NCBI RefSeq assembly: GCF_020178975.1
Contig: NZ_JAHXBU010000088.1
Location: 124,001-188,000 of the forward strand
DNA from: Cesiribacter sp. SM1
GTDB lineage: Bacteria; Bacteroidota; Bacteroidia; Cytophagales; Cyclobacteriaceae
Direction: 5' to 3'
Length of the DNA stretch: 64,000 nucleotides
Part shown: one piece after another, positions 51,059 to 59,838 of the stretch
Numbering within the stretch: the stretch's first letter is position 1
Layout of the letters: each line of letters opens with the position of its first letter
Notes under the pieces: model-generated
Told to the model about the DNA's origin: nothing
What the model saw: only the letters and a program-made list of their open reading frames with translations
Databases searched by the model: none
Made by a program: the position numbers and the translations under genes

Positions 51059-52787
51059 CAATACAACAACACCGGTAGCGGAACCTAAAAAGGAAGTGAA
51101 GAGCCTTTCCGGGGCCGAAGCACTTATTCTTTCTTTGCTGGAAGAGGAGGTGGAACATATTTTTGGCTATCCCGGTGGTGCCATTATGCCAGTGTACGAT
51201 GCACTTTATGATTATAACGACCGGGTAGAGCACATCCTGGTGCGCCACGAGCAGGGCGGCATTCATGCGGCACAGGGCTACGCCCGCTCATCGGGCAGGG
51301 TAGGGGTTGTGTTTGCCACCAGCGGTCCGGGTGCTACAAACCTAATCACTGGCCTGGCCGATGCGCTGATTGACAGTACACCATTGGTTTGCATTACCGG
51401 ACAGGTATACGCTCATCTGCTGGGTACCGATGCCTTTCAGGAAGCTGATGTGATCTCTATAACGGCTCCGGTTACCAAGTGGAATTACCAGGTAACCAAT
51501 GCCGATGAAATTCCGGAGGTGCTTGCAAAAGCTTTTTACATAGCCAAAAGCGGCCGCCCGGGCCCGGTGCTGATAGACATTACCAAAAACGCACAGCTGC
51601 AGAAATTCGATTTTGCCGGCTGCAAGCGCTGCGATCATATCCGCAGTTACCGGCCAAAACCCCTGGTGCGGAAAGAATATATCGAGCAGGCTGCCGAGCT
51701 GATCAATAAGGCAGAAAAGCCATTTGTGATCTGGGGTCAGGGTGTTATCCTTGGCTCTGCCGAGCAGGAGTTCAAAGCCTTTATTGAAAAAGCTGGTATT
51801 CCTGCTGCCTGGACTATTATGGGCGCAGGTGCCCTGCCAAGCGACCATAACCAGAATGTAGGCATGTTGGGCATGCATGGTAACTATGGCCCCAATGTGC
51901 TTACCAATGAGTGCGATGTGCTGATCGCCATTGGCATGCGCTTCGACGACCGCGTAACCGGTCGCCTCGATAAATACGCCAAGCAGGCTAAGGTAATTCA
52001 CCTCGACATCGATCCTTCTGAGATCGATAAAAATGTTAAAACCACCGTGCCGGTATGGGGCGATTGTAAAGAAACGCTTCCCATGCTTACACAGCTGGTG
52101 GAGCAGAAAAGACATGAGGCCTGGCTGCAGAAATTTAAGGATTATTACCAGCAGGAGGTAGATGCTGTTATCCGGGAGGAGCTATTCCCTACCAGCGATG
52201 GCATGACCATGGGTGAGGTAATTCAACAGCTGAATGAAATAACAGGTGGCGAAGCAATTGTGGTAACAGATGTTGGGCAGCACCAGATGGTAGCCTGCCG
52301 TTATGCCAAGCTTAACCACACCCGCAGCAACATCACCAGCGGTGGTTTGGGTACCATGGGCTTTGCCCTGCCTGCTGCCATTGGTGCCAAAGTTGGTGCT
52401 CCTGCCAGAACCGTGGTGGCCGTAATTGGCGATGGCGGTTTTCAGATGACACTGCAGGAAATGGGTACCATTATGCAGAGCAACATCGATGTAAAGATCC
52501 TGATCCTGAACAACCAGTTTTTAGGCATGGTGCGCCAGTGGCAGGAGCTCTTCCACGACCGCCGCTATTCTTTTGTAAATATTCAGAGTCCTGATTATGT
52601 GCAGGTAGCCAAGGGCTATGGTATCAGCGGGCAGAAAGTAAGCGAACGCGAAGGGCTTAAGGCAGGTCTGCAGGAAATGCTTTCGCACAAAGGTTCTTAC
52701 CTGCTGGAGGTAATGGTCACCAGGGAGAATAATGTGTTCCCGATGGTGCCACAGGGATGCAGCGTAAGCGAGATCAGGTTGCAATAA
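51042..52787 (+). CDS. ilvB: Acetolactate synthase large (catalytic) subunit
   Basis: A 581-residue ThDP enzyme. [15 protein letters not shown] near residue 40 and [16 protein letters not shown] near 68, containing the catalytic Glu, form the pyrimidine domain; [13 protein letters not shown] follows; the ThDP pyrophosphate motif is [31 protein letters not shown] near 460. It condenses pyruvate with pyruvate or 2-ketobutyrate to start Val, Leu and Ile synthesis, together with ilvN. The start lies inside ilvD (17-base overlap), a sign of translational coupling. Confidence 0.97.
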   Translation: MKQVTSNTTTPVAEPKKEVKSLSGAEALILSLLEEEVEHIFGYPGGAIMPVYDALYDYNDRVEHILVRHEQGGIHAAQGYARSSGRVGVVFATSGPGATNLITGLADALIDSTPLVCITGQVYAHLLGTDAFQEADVISITAPVTKWNYQVTNADEIPEVLAKAFYIAKSGRPGPVLIDITKNAQLQKFDFAGCKRCDHIRSYRPKPLVRKEYIEQAAELINKAEKPFVIWGQGVILGSAEQEFKAFIEKAGIPAAWTIMGAGALPSDHNQNVGMLGMHGNYGPNVLTNECDVLIAIGMRFDDRVTGRLDKYAKQAKVIHLDIDPSEIDKNVKTTVPVWGDCKETLPMLTQLVEQKRHEAWLQKFKDYYQQEVDAVIREELFPTSDGMTMGEVIQQLNEITGGEAIVVTDVGQHQMVACRYAKLNHTRSNITSGGLGTMGFALPAAIGAKVGAPARTVVAVIGDGGFQMTLQEMGTIMQSNIDVKILILNNQFLGMVRQWQELFHDRRYSFVNIQSPDYVQVAKGYGISGQKVSEREGLKAGLQEMLSHKGSYLLEVMVTRENNVFPMVPQGCSVSEIRLQ

Positions 52788-52877
52788 TTTAACCTTCACT
52801 AAGCAACGTTATCCCCACACAAAGGGGATCTGCTGGCGGTAAGGTAATAAGGGTCAATACATCTACATCCTTTCCGG

Positions 52878-52950
52878 CGCAGGCATCTGCTTGTGCTCCA
52901 CAAGGATGGTATACTATAATAACTCTAATGAGCGCAAGCGGATGCCTGCG
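52878..52950. repeat. Inverted repeat between ilvB and ilvN
   Basis: The 21-base arms 52878-52898 (CGCAGGCATC...) and 52930-52950 (...GATGCCTGCG) pair with two mismatches around a 31-base loop. A shorter ATCCCC/GGGGAT hairpin lies at 52811-52829. No T-tract follows, so it is not a classic terminator. Confidence 0.7.
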
Positions 52951-52988
52951 TTCGCAAAGGGATCAGGTTGACGTAGAAGAATAGAATT

Positions 52989-53597
52989 ATGAGCAGTCAA
53001 AACCATATCGAAAGGCAGGAGTACAACATCACGGTTTATACCGAGAACCAGATAGGCCTGCTGAATCGTATTGCGATCATTTTTTCCAGGAGAAAGATCA
53101 ATATTGAAAGTCTGAACACCTCTCCATCAGAGATAGAAGGCATTCACCGCTTCAACATTGTAATCCATGAAACCGAAGAGGTAGTGCGCAAAATCTGCGG
53201 ACAGATCGAAAAACAGGTAGAGGTATTAAAAGCCTACTATAACACCAACGAAGATGTGATCTGGCAGGAGATGGCGCTGTACAAAGTGCCCACAGAGGTA
53301 ATAGCCGAAAAAGCACTGGTAGAGCGCCTGCTGCGTGAAAATGGTGCCCGCGTGGTGGTGATCCGGAAAGATTATACCGTGTTTGAAACCACCGGCCACC
53401 GCGAGGAGACCGACAATCTCATTAAAGTACTGCAGCCCTTCGGACTGATTGAGTTTGTACGCAGTGCCCGTATTGCCATCATCAAGGCAAGCGATGGTTT
53501 TAACCGCAAGCTCCGTGAGTTCGAAAAACGCGAACCGCACCAGGAGGTGGTCGAAAATGAATACCTCAACAGCAGGGACAAGGTATTTACTATGTGA
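52989..53597 (+). CDS. ilvN: Acetolactate synthase small (regulatory) subunit
   Basis: A 202-residue regulatory subunit. The N-terminal ACT domain is clear: YNITVYTENQIGLLNRIAII at residues 8-27, then RRKINIESLNTSPSEIEGIHRFNIV; this domain binds valine to inhibit the enzyme. The C-terminal half (EKALVERLLRENGARVVVIRKDYTVFETTG) is the IlvH-type activation region. It partners the ilvB product upstream. Long inverted repeats sit on both sides of the gene, in the gaps of about 200 bases to ilvB and 140 bases to ilvC. Confidence 0.94.
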   Translation: MSSQNHIERQEYNITVYTENQIGLLNRIAIIFSRRKINIESLNTSPSEIEGIHRFNIVIHETEEVVRKICGQIEKQVEVLKAYYNTNEDVIWQEMALYKVPTEVIAEKALVERLLRENGARVVVIRKDYTVFETTGHREETDNLIKVLQPFGLIEFVRSARIAIIKASDGFNRKLREFEKREPHQEVVENEYLNSRDKVFTM

Positions 53598-53602
53598 TAA
53601 AC

Positions 53603-53692
53603 TGAATCAGGATTCAAGAATCAGGAGTCAGGATCAATCTGCTGCTATAGTAGAAATTCCGGACCTGTTCCTGATTCCTGTATCCTGATTCA
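53603..53692. repeat. Inverted repeat between ilvN and ilvC
   Basis: Arms 53603-53626 (TGAATCAGGATTCAAGAATC...) and 53669-53692 (...TATCCTGATTCA) are 24 bases with two mismatches, loop of 42. Within each arm a short unit (AATCAGGA or variants) is repeated. Its structure differs from a terminator and suggests a dispersed palindromic element or RNA-processing site. Confidence 0.75.
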
Positions 53693-53737
53693 TGACTCAA
53701 AAAGAAACAACAACTCTATATTTAGTTAATTTCAAAA

Positions 53738-54778
53738 ATGGCAACAATCAATTTTGGCGGTGTAGAAGAAACCGTTATCACCCGCGAAGAATTCCCACTT
53801 TCCAAGGCACAGGAAGTGCTTAAAAACGAAGTTATCGCAGTTATTGGTTATGGTGTGCAGGGTCCGGGCCAGGCACTTAATATGCGCGATAACGGCTTCA
53901 ACGTAATTGTTGGCCAGCGGAAAGATTCTCCTTCCTGGGAAAGAGCCGTTAAAGATGGTTTTGTTGAGGGTAAAACCCTTTTCTCTATTGAAGAAGCACT
54001 GGATCGCGGTACAATTATCTGTAACCTGTTGTCAGATGCAGGTCAGATTGCCGTATGGCCTACCATCAAAGAAAGACTGAAGCCAGGCAAAACCCTTTAC
54101 TTCTCGCACGGCTTTGGCATTACCTTCAAAGAGCAAACCAACATTGTGCCGCCTAAAGATGTAGACGTAATCCTGGTAGCCCCTAAAGGCAGCGGTACTT
54201 CATTGCGCAGGCTGTTCCTGGCTGGCGGCGGACTTAACTCATCTTTCGCTGTATTCCAGGATGCAACCGGCAAAGCCTGGGAAAAAGCCATTGCCATGGG
54301 TATTGGCGTAGGCTCCGGCTACCTGTTCGAAACAGATTTCAAAAAAGAAGTATACAGCGACCTTACCGGCGAGCGTGGTGTGCTGATGGGTGCCCTGGCA
54401 GGTATCATCGAAGCACAGTACCAGGTGCTGCGCCAGCGTGGCCACTCTCCATCAGAAGCATTTAACGAAACTGTAGAAGAGCTTACCCAGAGCCTGGTGC
54501 CTTTAGTAGGCGAGAACGGAATGGACTGGATGTATGCCAACTGTTCTGTAACAGCACAGCGTGGTGCACTTGACTGGAAAGGCAAGTTCAAGGAGGCTAC
54601 CCTGCCCGTGATGAACGAGCTGTACGACAGTGTTGCATCAGGCAAAGAAGCAGCCCGTACCATCCAGAGAGGTTCAACACCAGGTTACCGCCAGGAGCTG
54701 GAAGAAGAGCTGAAAGAACTGCGTGAATCGGAACTATGGCAAACCGGAGCTGTTGTAAGAAAGCTTCGTTCTAAATAA
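53738..54778 (+). CDS. ilvC: Ketol-acid reductoisomerase
   Basis: A 346-residue enzyme. The nucleotide-binding loop is VIGYGVQGPGQALNMRDNG near residue 36, with the proton-relay catalytic region APKGSGTSLRRLFLAGGG and the GERGVLMGALAGIIEAQ metal-site helix near 210 (Asp and Glu ligands). The GYGVQGPGQ loop and length of about 346 fit the Bacteroidota class I branch. It isomerises and reduces acetolactate and acetohydroxybutyrate with NADPH and Mg2+. A hairpin and 54 bases separate it from ilvA. Confidence 0.96.
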   Translation: MATINFGGVEETVITREEFPLSKAQEVLKNEVIAVIGYGVQGPGQALNMRDNGFNVIVGQRKDSPSWERAVKDGFVEGKTLFSIEEALDRGTIICNLLSDAGQIAVWPTIKERLKPGKTLYFSHGFGITFKEQTNIVPPKDVDVILVAPKGSGTSLRRLFLAGGGLNSSFAVFQDATGKAWEKAIAMGIGVGSGYLFETDFKKEVYSDLTGERGVLMGALAGIIEAQYQVLRQRGHSPSEAFNETVEELTQSLVPLVGENGMDWMYANCSVTAQRGALDWKGKFKEATLPVMNELYDSVASGKEAARTIQRGSTPGYRQELEEELKELRESELWQTGAVVRKLRSK

Positions 54779-54793
54779 TTACAACCTAACATT

Positions 54794-54821
54794 CGTGCCA
54801 CAACCCAACAGTTGTGGCACG
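54794..54821 (+). repeat. Hairpin just upstream of ilvA
   Basis: CGTGCCACAAC (54794-54804) pairs perfectly with GTTGTGGCACG (54811-54821) over 11 bp with a 6-base loop, ending 11 bases before the ilvA ATG. No T-run follows, so it is more likely to affect ilvA translation or mRNA stability than to terminate. Confidence 0.75.
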
Positions 54822-54832
54822 ATTCTATTACA

Positions 54833-56092
54833 ATGGAAAACAGTACAGCCTTTTTAGACATAGCGGGAGTAGAGCAGGCAGCCAAAAATCTGAAAGGCAT
54901 CATTTACAAGACGCCTCTTCTACAGAACCACAGCCTTTCGCAAGCCTATGGCGCTAATGTTTATTTCAAGCGCGAAGACCTGCAGGTGGTACGTTCATAC
55001 AAGATCAGGGGTGCTTATAACAAGATGTCGGGTTTGCCACGTACCGAAAGCGGGCCAGAAGTGGTTTGCTCCAGTGCCGGAAACCATGCCCAGGGTTTTG
55101 CCTATGCCTGCCAGCTGCTGGGCCTGAAGGGGTATGTTTTCATGCCATCTAACACCCCGGCCCAGAAGGTAAACAAAGTACGCCTTTTTGGTAAAGAGTG
55201 GGTTGAGGTGGTGCTTACAGGCAATACCTACGACGATACCTATAAAGCTGCCCGAGAGTTCAGCGACAGCCGTGGTAGTACTTTTGTGCCTCCTTTTGAT
55301 GATATGGCTGTAATCGAGGGCCAGGCTACCGTTGGCCTGGAGATTCTGAAAATTGCCAATGCTCCCATCGATTACCTCTTTGTGCCGATAGGCGGGGGCG
55401 GGCTTGCCTCTGGTGTGGGGAGCGTATTCAAACAACTTAGCCCCAACACAAAAATTGTAGGTGTGCAGCCACAGGGGGCACCCTCCATGTACAATTCTAT
55501 TAAAAATCAGCGCCGTCAGGTACTGGATAAGATCGATAGCTTTGTAGATGGTGCAGCTGTAAAGGCTCCAGGTACCATTACCTTTGAGATCTGCAGCGAA
55601 GTGCTGGATGATATCATACTGGTGCCGGAAGGGCAGGTCTGCGAAGACCTGCTGAAGATGTATAACGAAGAAGGCATAGTGCTGGAGCCGGCAGGCACCC
55701 TTACCATATCGGCCCTTAAATCTTATGCTGAAGAAATTAAGGGCAAAAACGTGGTGTGCGTGATCAGCGGCAGCAATAATGATATCACCCGCATGGAAGA
55801 TATCAAGGAGCGCGCCATGCAGCATAAAGGGCTTAAGCACTACTTTATGGTGATCTTTAACCAGAAGCCAGGAGCCTTGCGCACTTTTGTAAATCATGTG
55901 CTGGATCCCGAACACGATATTATTCACTTCCAGTACATTAAGAAAAACAACAAGGAAAAAGGCCCTGTATTCATAGGCGTGGAGGTAAAACAACCGCACG
56001 AAATAGAAGGCATCAAATTAAGAATGCTGGAAGAAGGCTTTGAATACGAATACCTCAACGGCCGGCAGGACATCCTGAATCTTCTTGTTTAG
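54833..56092 (+). CDS. ilvA: Threonine ammonia-lyase (biosynthetic), with ACT-like C-terminal domain
   Basis: A 419-residue PLP enzyme, last gene of the operon. The Schiff-base Lys is in VRSYKIRGAYNKM near residue 57, the phosphate-binding glycine loop is PIGGGGLASGV near 188, and SGSNNDITRMED near 315 is the cofactor-N1 region. Residues about 335-415 form a single ACT-like Thr_dehydrat_C domain (MVIFNQKPGALRTFVNHVLD), where isoleucine would inhibit. It makes 2-ketobutyrate from threonine for Ile synthesis. The ATG at 54833 is chosen; the frame extends to a TTG at 54812 inside the hairpin. A strong terminator ends the operon. Confidence 0.94.
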   Translation: MENSTAFLDIAGVEQAAKNLKGIIYKTPLLQNHSLSQAYGANVYFKREDLQVVRSYKIRGAYNKMSGLPRTESGPEVVCSSAGNHAQGFAYACQLLGLKGYVFMPSNTPAQKVNKVRLFGKEWVEVVLTGNTYDDTYKAAREFSDSRGSTFVPPFDDMAVIEGQATVGLEILKIANAPIDYLFVPIGGGGLASGVGSVFKQLSPNTKIVGVQPQGAPSMYNSIKNQRRQVLDKIDSFVDGAAVKAPGTITFEICSEVLDDIILVPEGQVCEDLLKMYNEEGIVLEPAGTLTISALKSYAEEIKGKNVVCVISGSNNDITRMEDIKERAMQHKGLKHYFMVIFNQKPGALRTFVNHVLDPEHDIIHFQYIKKNNKEKGPVFIGVEVKQPHEIEGIKLRMLEEGFEYEYLNGRQDILNLLV

Positions 56093-56130
56093 CTGCTGAA
56101 TGTCAGGTTGATGATAAAAAGTTTTATTGT

Positions 56131-56160
56131 AAGCTCTGGAGCATCTCCAGAGCTTTTTTT
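56131..56160 (+). terminator. Terminator at the end of the ilv operon
   Basis: AAGCTCTGGAG (56131-56141) pairs perfectly with CTCCAGAGCTT (56145-56155), three-base loop, followed by seven T ending at 56160. Confidence 0.92.
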
Positions 56161-56337
56161 ATTATATGCCCATCATAAGAAAACAGTAAGCAGTTTTTTC
56201 TGTACAGGATCTATTGGATAGTAAAAAAATCAGCGGCAGTCAGTAACATCATGTAATATTAATATTGATCTTGAAACAGTTTTATGGCTGCATTCTGACC
56301 GCTTTAGTATAAATTTACAGGTAAACAATATTAAAAA

Positions 56338-57798
56338 ATGAATCAGATTTTGCATTATGCTTTGTACCTGCTGATTTTGCTGAGCATCATAAGTTGCGAA
56401 AAGGAGGAAGATCCTGCACAGGTAGAAGAAATCCAGACTACCTCAGTAAAAATTACGGTTAAGAGTTCTACAGGAGAGCTGGTGCCAGGTGTTACTGTGT
56501 ACCTGTTTGATCAGCCAACGACAGCAGCAAGCGGTAAAGATCCTGGCAATGCGCTGAAAAGTGCTGTAACAAACACTAATGGAGTTGCTACTCTGGATGT
56601 TCGCAGCCTTACTGCTTTTCAGGCGGGAGGCACTTTTTATATAACCGTTCTGGAACAGCTGTTTAGTAATGAATATAATGTACTTGGAACTGTAGATGTT
56701 GTAAGTGGCGATGTTGATACCATAGAAGAAGAACTGGTGATCGCATCACCAAGCTTAAGTTATGATTATGGTTATATTCCTACCACCATTACTTCTGAGC
56801 TTGCCCTTAGCGAGTACAACCGCTGGAAAAGAACCCAGGTAGTTGCCTGTGGTAATGGTTTACGGGTTATTGCCGATCCTTCAAGGGAAACTTTTGTGGA
56901 AGCCATGGGTTTTGGGACCCTGCTGGCAGCCTATGCCAACGACAGGGAAACCTTCGATGGTTTACTAAGATTTTATAAGAGCAAGCGCACGCCTGAATCG
57001 AAAGGCATGATGGGCTGGAAAGTAACCTGCGATGGTATTGTTGATCCGGGAAGTGCAACCGACGGTGATGTGGATGTTGCTTTTGCATTGATTGTTGCCA
57101 GCAAGCAATGGAATGATCAGGCCTACCTGGAAGATGCAAAGGAAATCCTGCAGATTGTAAAGGACAATGTATTTTTCCAGTGCACTGTCAATGGGCGTAA
57201 TGTGCTGGTACTGGGTCCGGGCTATTCAGGTGTTGCCTGGGGTGGCTGTGGTATGATGGACATTATGTATCATACTCCTGCTTTTTTCAGAGTATTTGCA
57301 GAAGTAACCGGAGACGATGCATGGGCAACACTGGCAGAAGATACCTATACATTATTGAATGCCGGTGCAAATGCAACTACCGGTCTGGTGCCCGACTGGC
57401 AAACGGCTAGCGGCAATCCTGGTCCTGGCGGAAGAGCAGGCCACTTTGGCTACGATGCCTGCAGGGCTCCCTGGAGGCTTACGCTCGACTATCTCTGGAA
57501 TGGCAACCAGCAGGCCAAAGCCTGGTCAGCAAAAGTATCGAACTGGGCAAATGAGGTTGGGCCGGCCAATATTGTAGATGGTTATGAACTGAATGGCAGG
57601 CCCATTGGCACCAATGGTTTGAACAGTGCCTTCCTTGGTGGCTTTGCTGTTGCTACCATGAGTAACGATCAGGCAATGGTTAATCGTTTCAGCACTGAGT
57701 TAAGCAAGCTGAATGATAACTACTGGTTTAACCTGAACACCCGTTGCCTGTACCTGTTTACCTTAACCGGAAACTTCTGGAATCCCTTAGACCGATAA
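56338..57798 (+). CDS. Glycoside hydrolase family 8 lipoprotein
   Basis: A 486-residue lipoprotein (lipobox SIISC, Cys20). Residues about 36-120 are an Ig-like sandwich (VKITVKSSTGELVPGVTVYLFD); residues about 145-486 form a GH8 (alpha/alpha)6 barrel. The acid Glu is in ETFVEAMGFGTLLAAY near residue 190 and the family signature ATDGDVDVAFAL near 240 carries the catalytic Asp residues; YDACRAPWRLTLDYLW near 375 is another block. GH8 enzymes cleave beta-1,4-glucans, chitosan or xylo-oligosaccharides; the substrate is not fixed here. A near-match -7 box (TAAATTTA, 56310-56317) lies upstream. It is single. Confidence 0.87.
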   Translation: MNQILHYALYLLILLSIISCEKEEDPAQVEEIQTTSVKITVKSSTGELVPGVTVYLFDQPTTAASGKDPGNALKSAVTNTNGVATLDVRSLTAFQAGGTFYITVLEQLFSNEYNVLGTVDVVSGDVDTIEEELVIASPSLSYDYGYIPTTITSELALSEYNRWKRTQVVACGNGLRVIADPSRETFVEAMGFGTLLAAYANDRETFDGLLRFYKSKRTPESKGMMGWKVTCDGIVDPGSATDGDVDVAFALIVASKQWNDQAYLEDAKEILQIVKDNVFFQCTVNGRNVLVLGPGYSGVAWGGCGMMDIMYHTPAFFRVFAEVTGDDAWATLAEDTYTLLNAGANATTGLVPDWQTASGNPGPGGRAGHFGYDACRAPWRLTLDYLWNGNQQAKAWSAKVSNWANEVGPANIVDGYELNGRPIGTNGLNSAFLGGFAVATMSNDQAMVNRFSTELSKLNDNYWFNLNTRCLYLFTLTGNFWNPLDR

Positions 57799-57843
57799 TA
57801 TCAGTGTAGCGGTAGTGCTATTTGCTATTTTGCCTTTTTGAAG

Positions 57844-57871
57844 AAAGCCCCGTTCGCACGAGGGCTTTTTT
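57844..57871 (+). terminator. Terminator after the GH8 gene
   Basis: AAAGCCC (57844-57850) pairs with GGGCTTT (57862-57868), extended by CGT/ACG inside, and followed by six T. Confidence 0.8.
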
Positions 57872-58090
57872 CATTTAAGTGGGGTATGACTGCTGTTGCC
57901 GTTTCTTTATGCAGAAGAATTACCTGTGTATGCAGGATATAGATGTATAATAATTCTGTATCAAGTTTAAAAAATATTAAAAAGTTTTGCTTTATCACTG
58001 ATGTAACTATTGTTTGATAATTGCATAAGTTCTGCAATAGAAAGATGAGTAGATTCATTCGGAAGTGTAAAATAAAACAGTTTCAAACGA

Positions 58091-59704
58091 ATGAAATCAC
58101 TTTTTGCAAGGCTGCTAGATCGTATCCGCAGTAAATCGATTATCTTCTCGGCCGTACTCATGCTGGTACTGGTGCTAACCAATGGTGGCTTTCTGGTTTA
58201 CAACAACAGGGTGCTTGAGCGAACCACCGCTGTTCAGGCACAAACACAGGAAATAAAAGAATTGCAGTTGCTGCTTTGGAATGATGTAGTCAGGAATATT
58301 GATGTGGGGGTGAGGGGGTATGCAATATTGCAGGACGAAGGTCTGCTGAACCCATACGAGAACGGCTTGCGGTTATACCAGGATTATCATAAGAAACTCT
58401 ATAGTAAATTACAGGAGCAGGGATATCCGGGCACACAGGGATTTTTAGCTGTAAAACAGGGCTATGACGACTATCTGAAAATAGTGGCACACATGCTTGA
58501 GCTGGCCAAAGCAGGGAATATGGATGAGTTCAGGCAGGAGCTAAAGCAGGACAGGGGGCTGGCTCTCTGGAAAGTTTATGAAAAATTTTCTAAAGAAGTA
58601 AATACTTACCAGGATAAGCTGTACAACGAAGCTACAGAAGAGTACCAGACTATAAATGCCCTTACCACTTACATTCAGCTACTGTTGCTGCTGATAGGGG
58701 TGCCAACCCTTATTTTTATGATCTTTCGTATTTCGCACGACAGCCGCGCAAGAAAAGCCCTGTTTGTAGAACTGGAAAGAAATAACCGCGAGTACATCTT
58801 CAATCCCGGCACAGCGCTAGCGGTAAACGACGAAAGGGAGGTGATTAACAGTTCTATCCTAAATTTTAAAAAAGCCGCAAAGTTTATCAGTGAGATATCT
58901 GCGGGTAATCTGGAGGTGGATTGGGAGGAGCTAAGCGATCAGAATAAGGCGCTGAATCAGCAGAACCTTACCGGTGAGCTGATTAACATGCGCGAAAAAA
59001 TGAAAAAACTGAAAGAAGAAGACAGCAGGCGCATGTGGGCCACCGAGGGGCAGGCCAGGTTCTCGGAGATCATTAGAACCTATCAGCACGATCTTCAAAG
59101 CCTGTGTTATCAGTCGCTTGCCTTTATTGTGAAATATTTAGGCGCACAGCAGGGCGGTGTGTTTGTGCTTAGAGAAGAGGAGGGGGCCGAAAAGTACCTG
59201 GAGCTGACAGCCTGTTATGCATTTGACCGTAAGAAGTGGGTAGAAAAGCGAGTAGCGGTAGGCCAGGGGCTGGTGGGCCAGATTTACCTGGAGCAGGAAG
59301 CAGTTATGATCAAAGAAATACCACAGGCCTACACCCATATCACCTCTGGCCTGGGCGATGCTACTCCTCACTGCCTTTTGGTAGTGCCTATGATGTACAA
59401 CAAAAAGGTAGAGGCAGTGATAGAAGTAGCCGGCTTTAAAGTATTTGAACCTTATCAGCTGGAATGGCTGGAAAAAGTAGGTGAGATCATGGCTTCTACT
59501 CTTATTTCTATCAAAACCACGGAAACTACACGGGAACTGCTGGAACAGTTTAAAGAGCAGACAGAGCAGCTCACCTCCCAGGAAGAGGAGCTTCGCCAGA
59601 ATATGGAAGAACTGGAGGCTACGCAGGAAGAAATGCGTCGTAAAGAGCAGGAACTTGAGCGCAGGCAGGCAGAAATGCAACGAATGCTGGACAGCAGGAA
59701 ATAA
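58091..59704 (+). CDS. CHASE3-GAF membrane sensor with C-terminal coiled coil, no kinase domain
   Basis: A 537-residue protein. Membrane segments lie at about 15-37 and 195-215, enclosing a CHASE3 sensor domain (NDVVRNIDVGVRGYAILQDEGLLNPY). A linker follows (about 216-310), then a GAF domain (about 340-475: GAQQGGVFVLREEEG, GLVGQIYLEQEAVMI, VVPMMYNKKVEAVIEVAG). Residues 476-537 are a long charged coiled coil (LLEQFKEQTEQLTSQEEEL). There is no histidine kinase, cyclase or methyl-accepting signalling domain, so its output must be by protein contact. It is single and ends in a terminator. Confidence 0.85.
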   Translation: MKSLFARLLDRIRSKSIIFSAVLMLVLVLTNGGFLVYNNRVLERTTAVQAQTQEIKELQLLLWNDVVRNIDVGVRGYAILQDEGLLNPYENGLRLYQDYHKKLYSKLQEQGYPGTQGFLAVKQGYDDYLKIVAHMLELAKAGNMDEFRQELKQDRGLALWKVYEKFSKEVNTYQDKLYNEATEEYQTINALTTYIQLLLLLIGVPTLIFMIFRISHDSRARKALFVELERNNREYIFNPGTALAVNDEREVINSSILNFKKAAKFISEISAGNLEVDWEELSDQNKALNQQNLTGELINMREKMKKLKEEDSRRMWATEGQARFSEIIRTYQHDLQSLCYQSLAFIVKYLGAQQGGVFVLREEEGAEKYLELTACYAFDRKKWVEKRVAVGQGLVGQIYLEQEAVMIKEIPQAYTHITSGLGDATPHCLLVVPMMYNKKVEAVIEVAGFKVFEPYQLEWLEKVGEIMASTLISIKTTETTRELLEQFKEQTEQLTSQEEELRQNMEELEATQEEMRRKEQELERRQAEMQRMLDSRK

Positions 59705-59756
59705 TTATCAGGAGCGCAATAGCAGTTGGATAAGATTGAGCAGGAAACCAAAAAAG

Positions 59757-59793
59757 AGGAACCCTCAGATCCATTCAGAGGGCTCCTTTTTTT
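59757..59793. terminator. Bidirectional terminator between the sensor and GH88 genes
   Basis: AGGAACCCTC (59757-59766) pairs with GAGGGCTCCT (59778-59787) with one mismatch. T-runs follow on the plus strand (59787-59793) and on the minus strand. Confidence 0.8.
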
Positions 59794-59838
59794 ACCTGCA
59801 GTGTTGCTAAGCAGTTTTTAAAGGCTTAGCAAGCCCAT

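Noticed and set aside
54995-55999. 334-codon ORF opposite ilvA
   Set aside because: It is antisense to a conserved enzyme gene and has no domain or start signals of its own.
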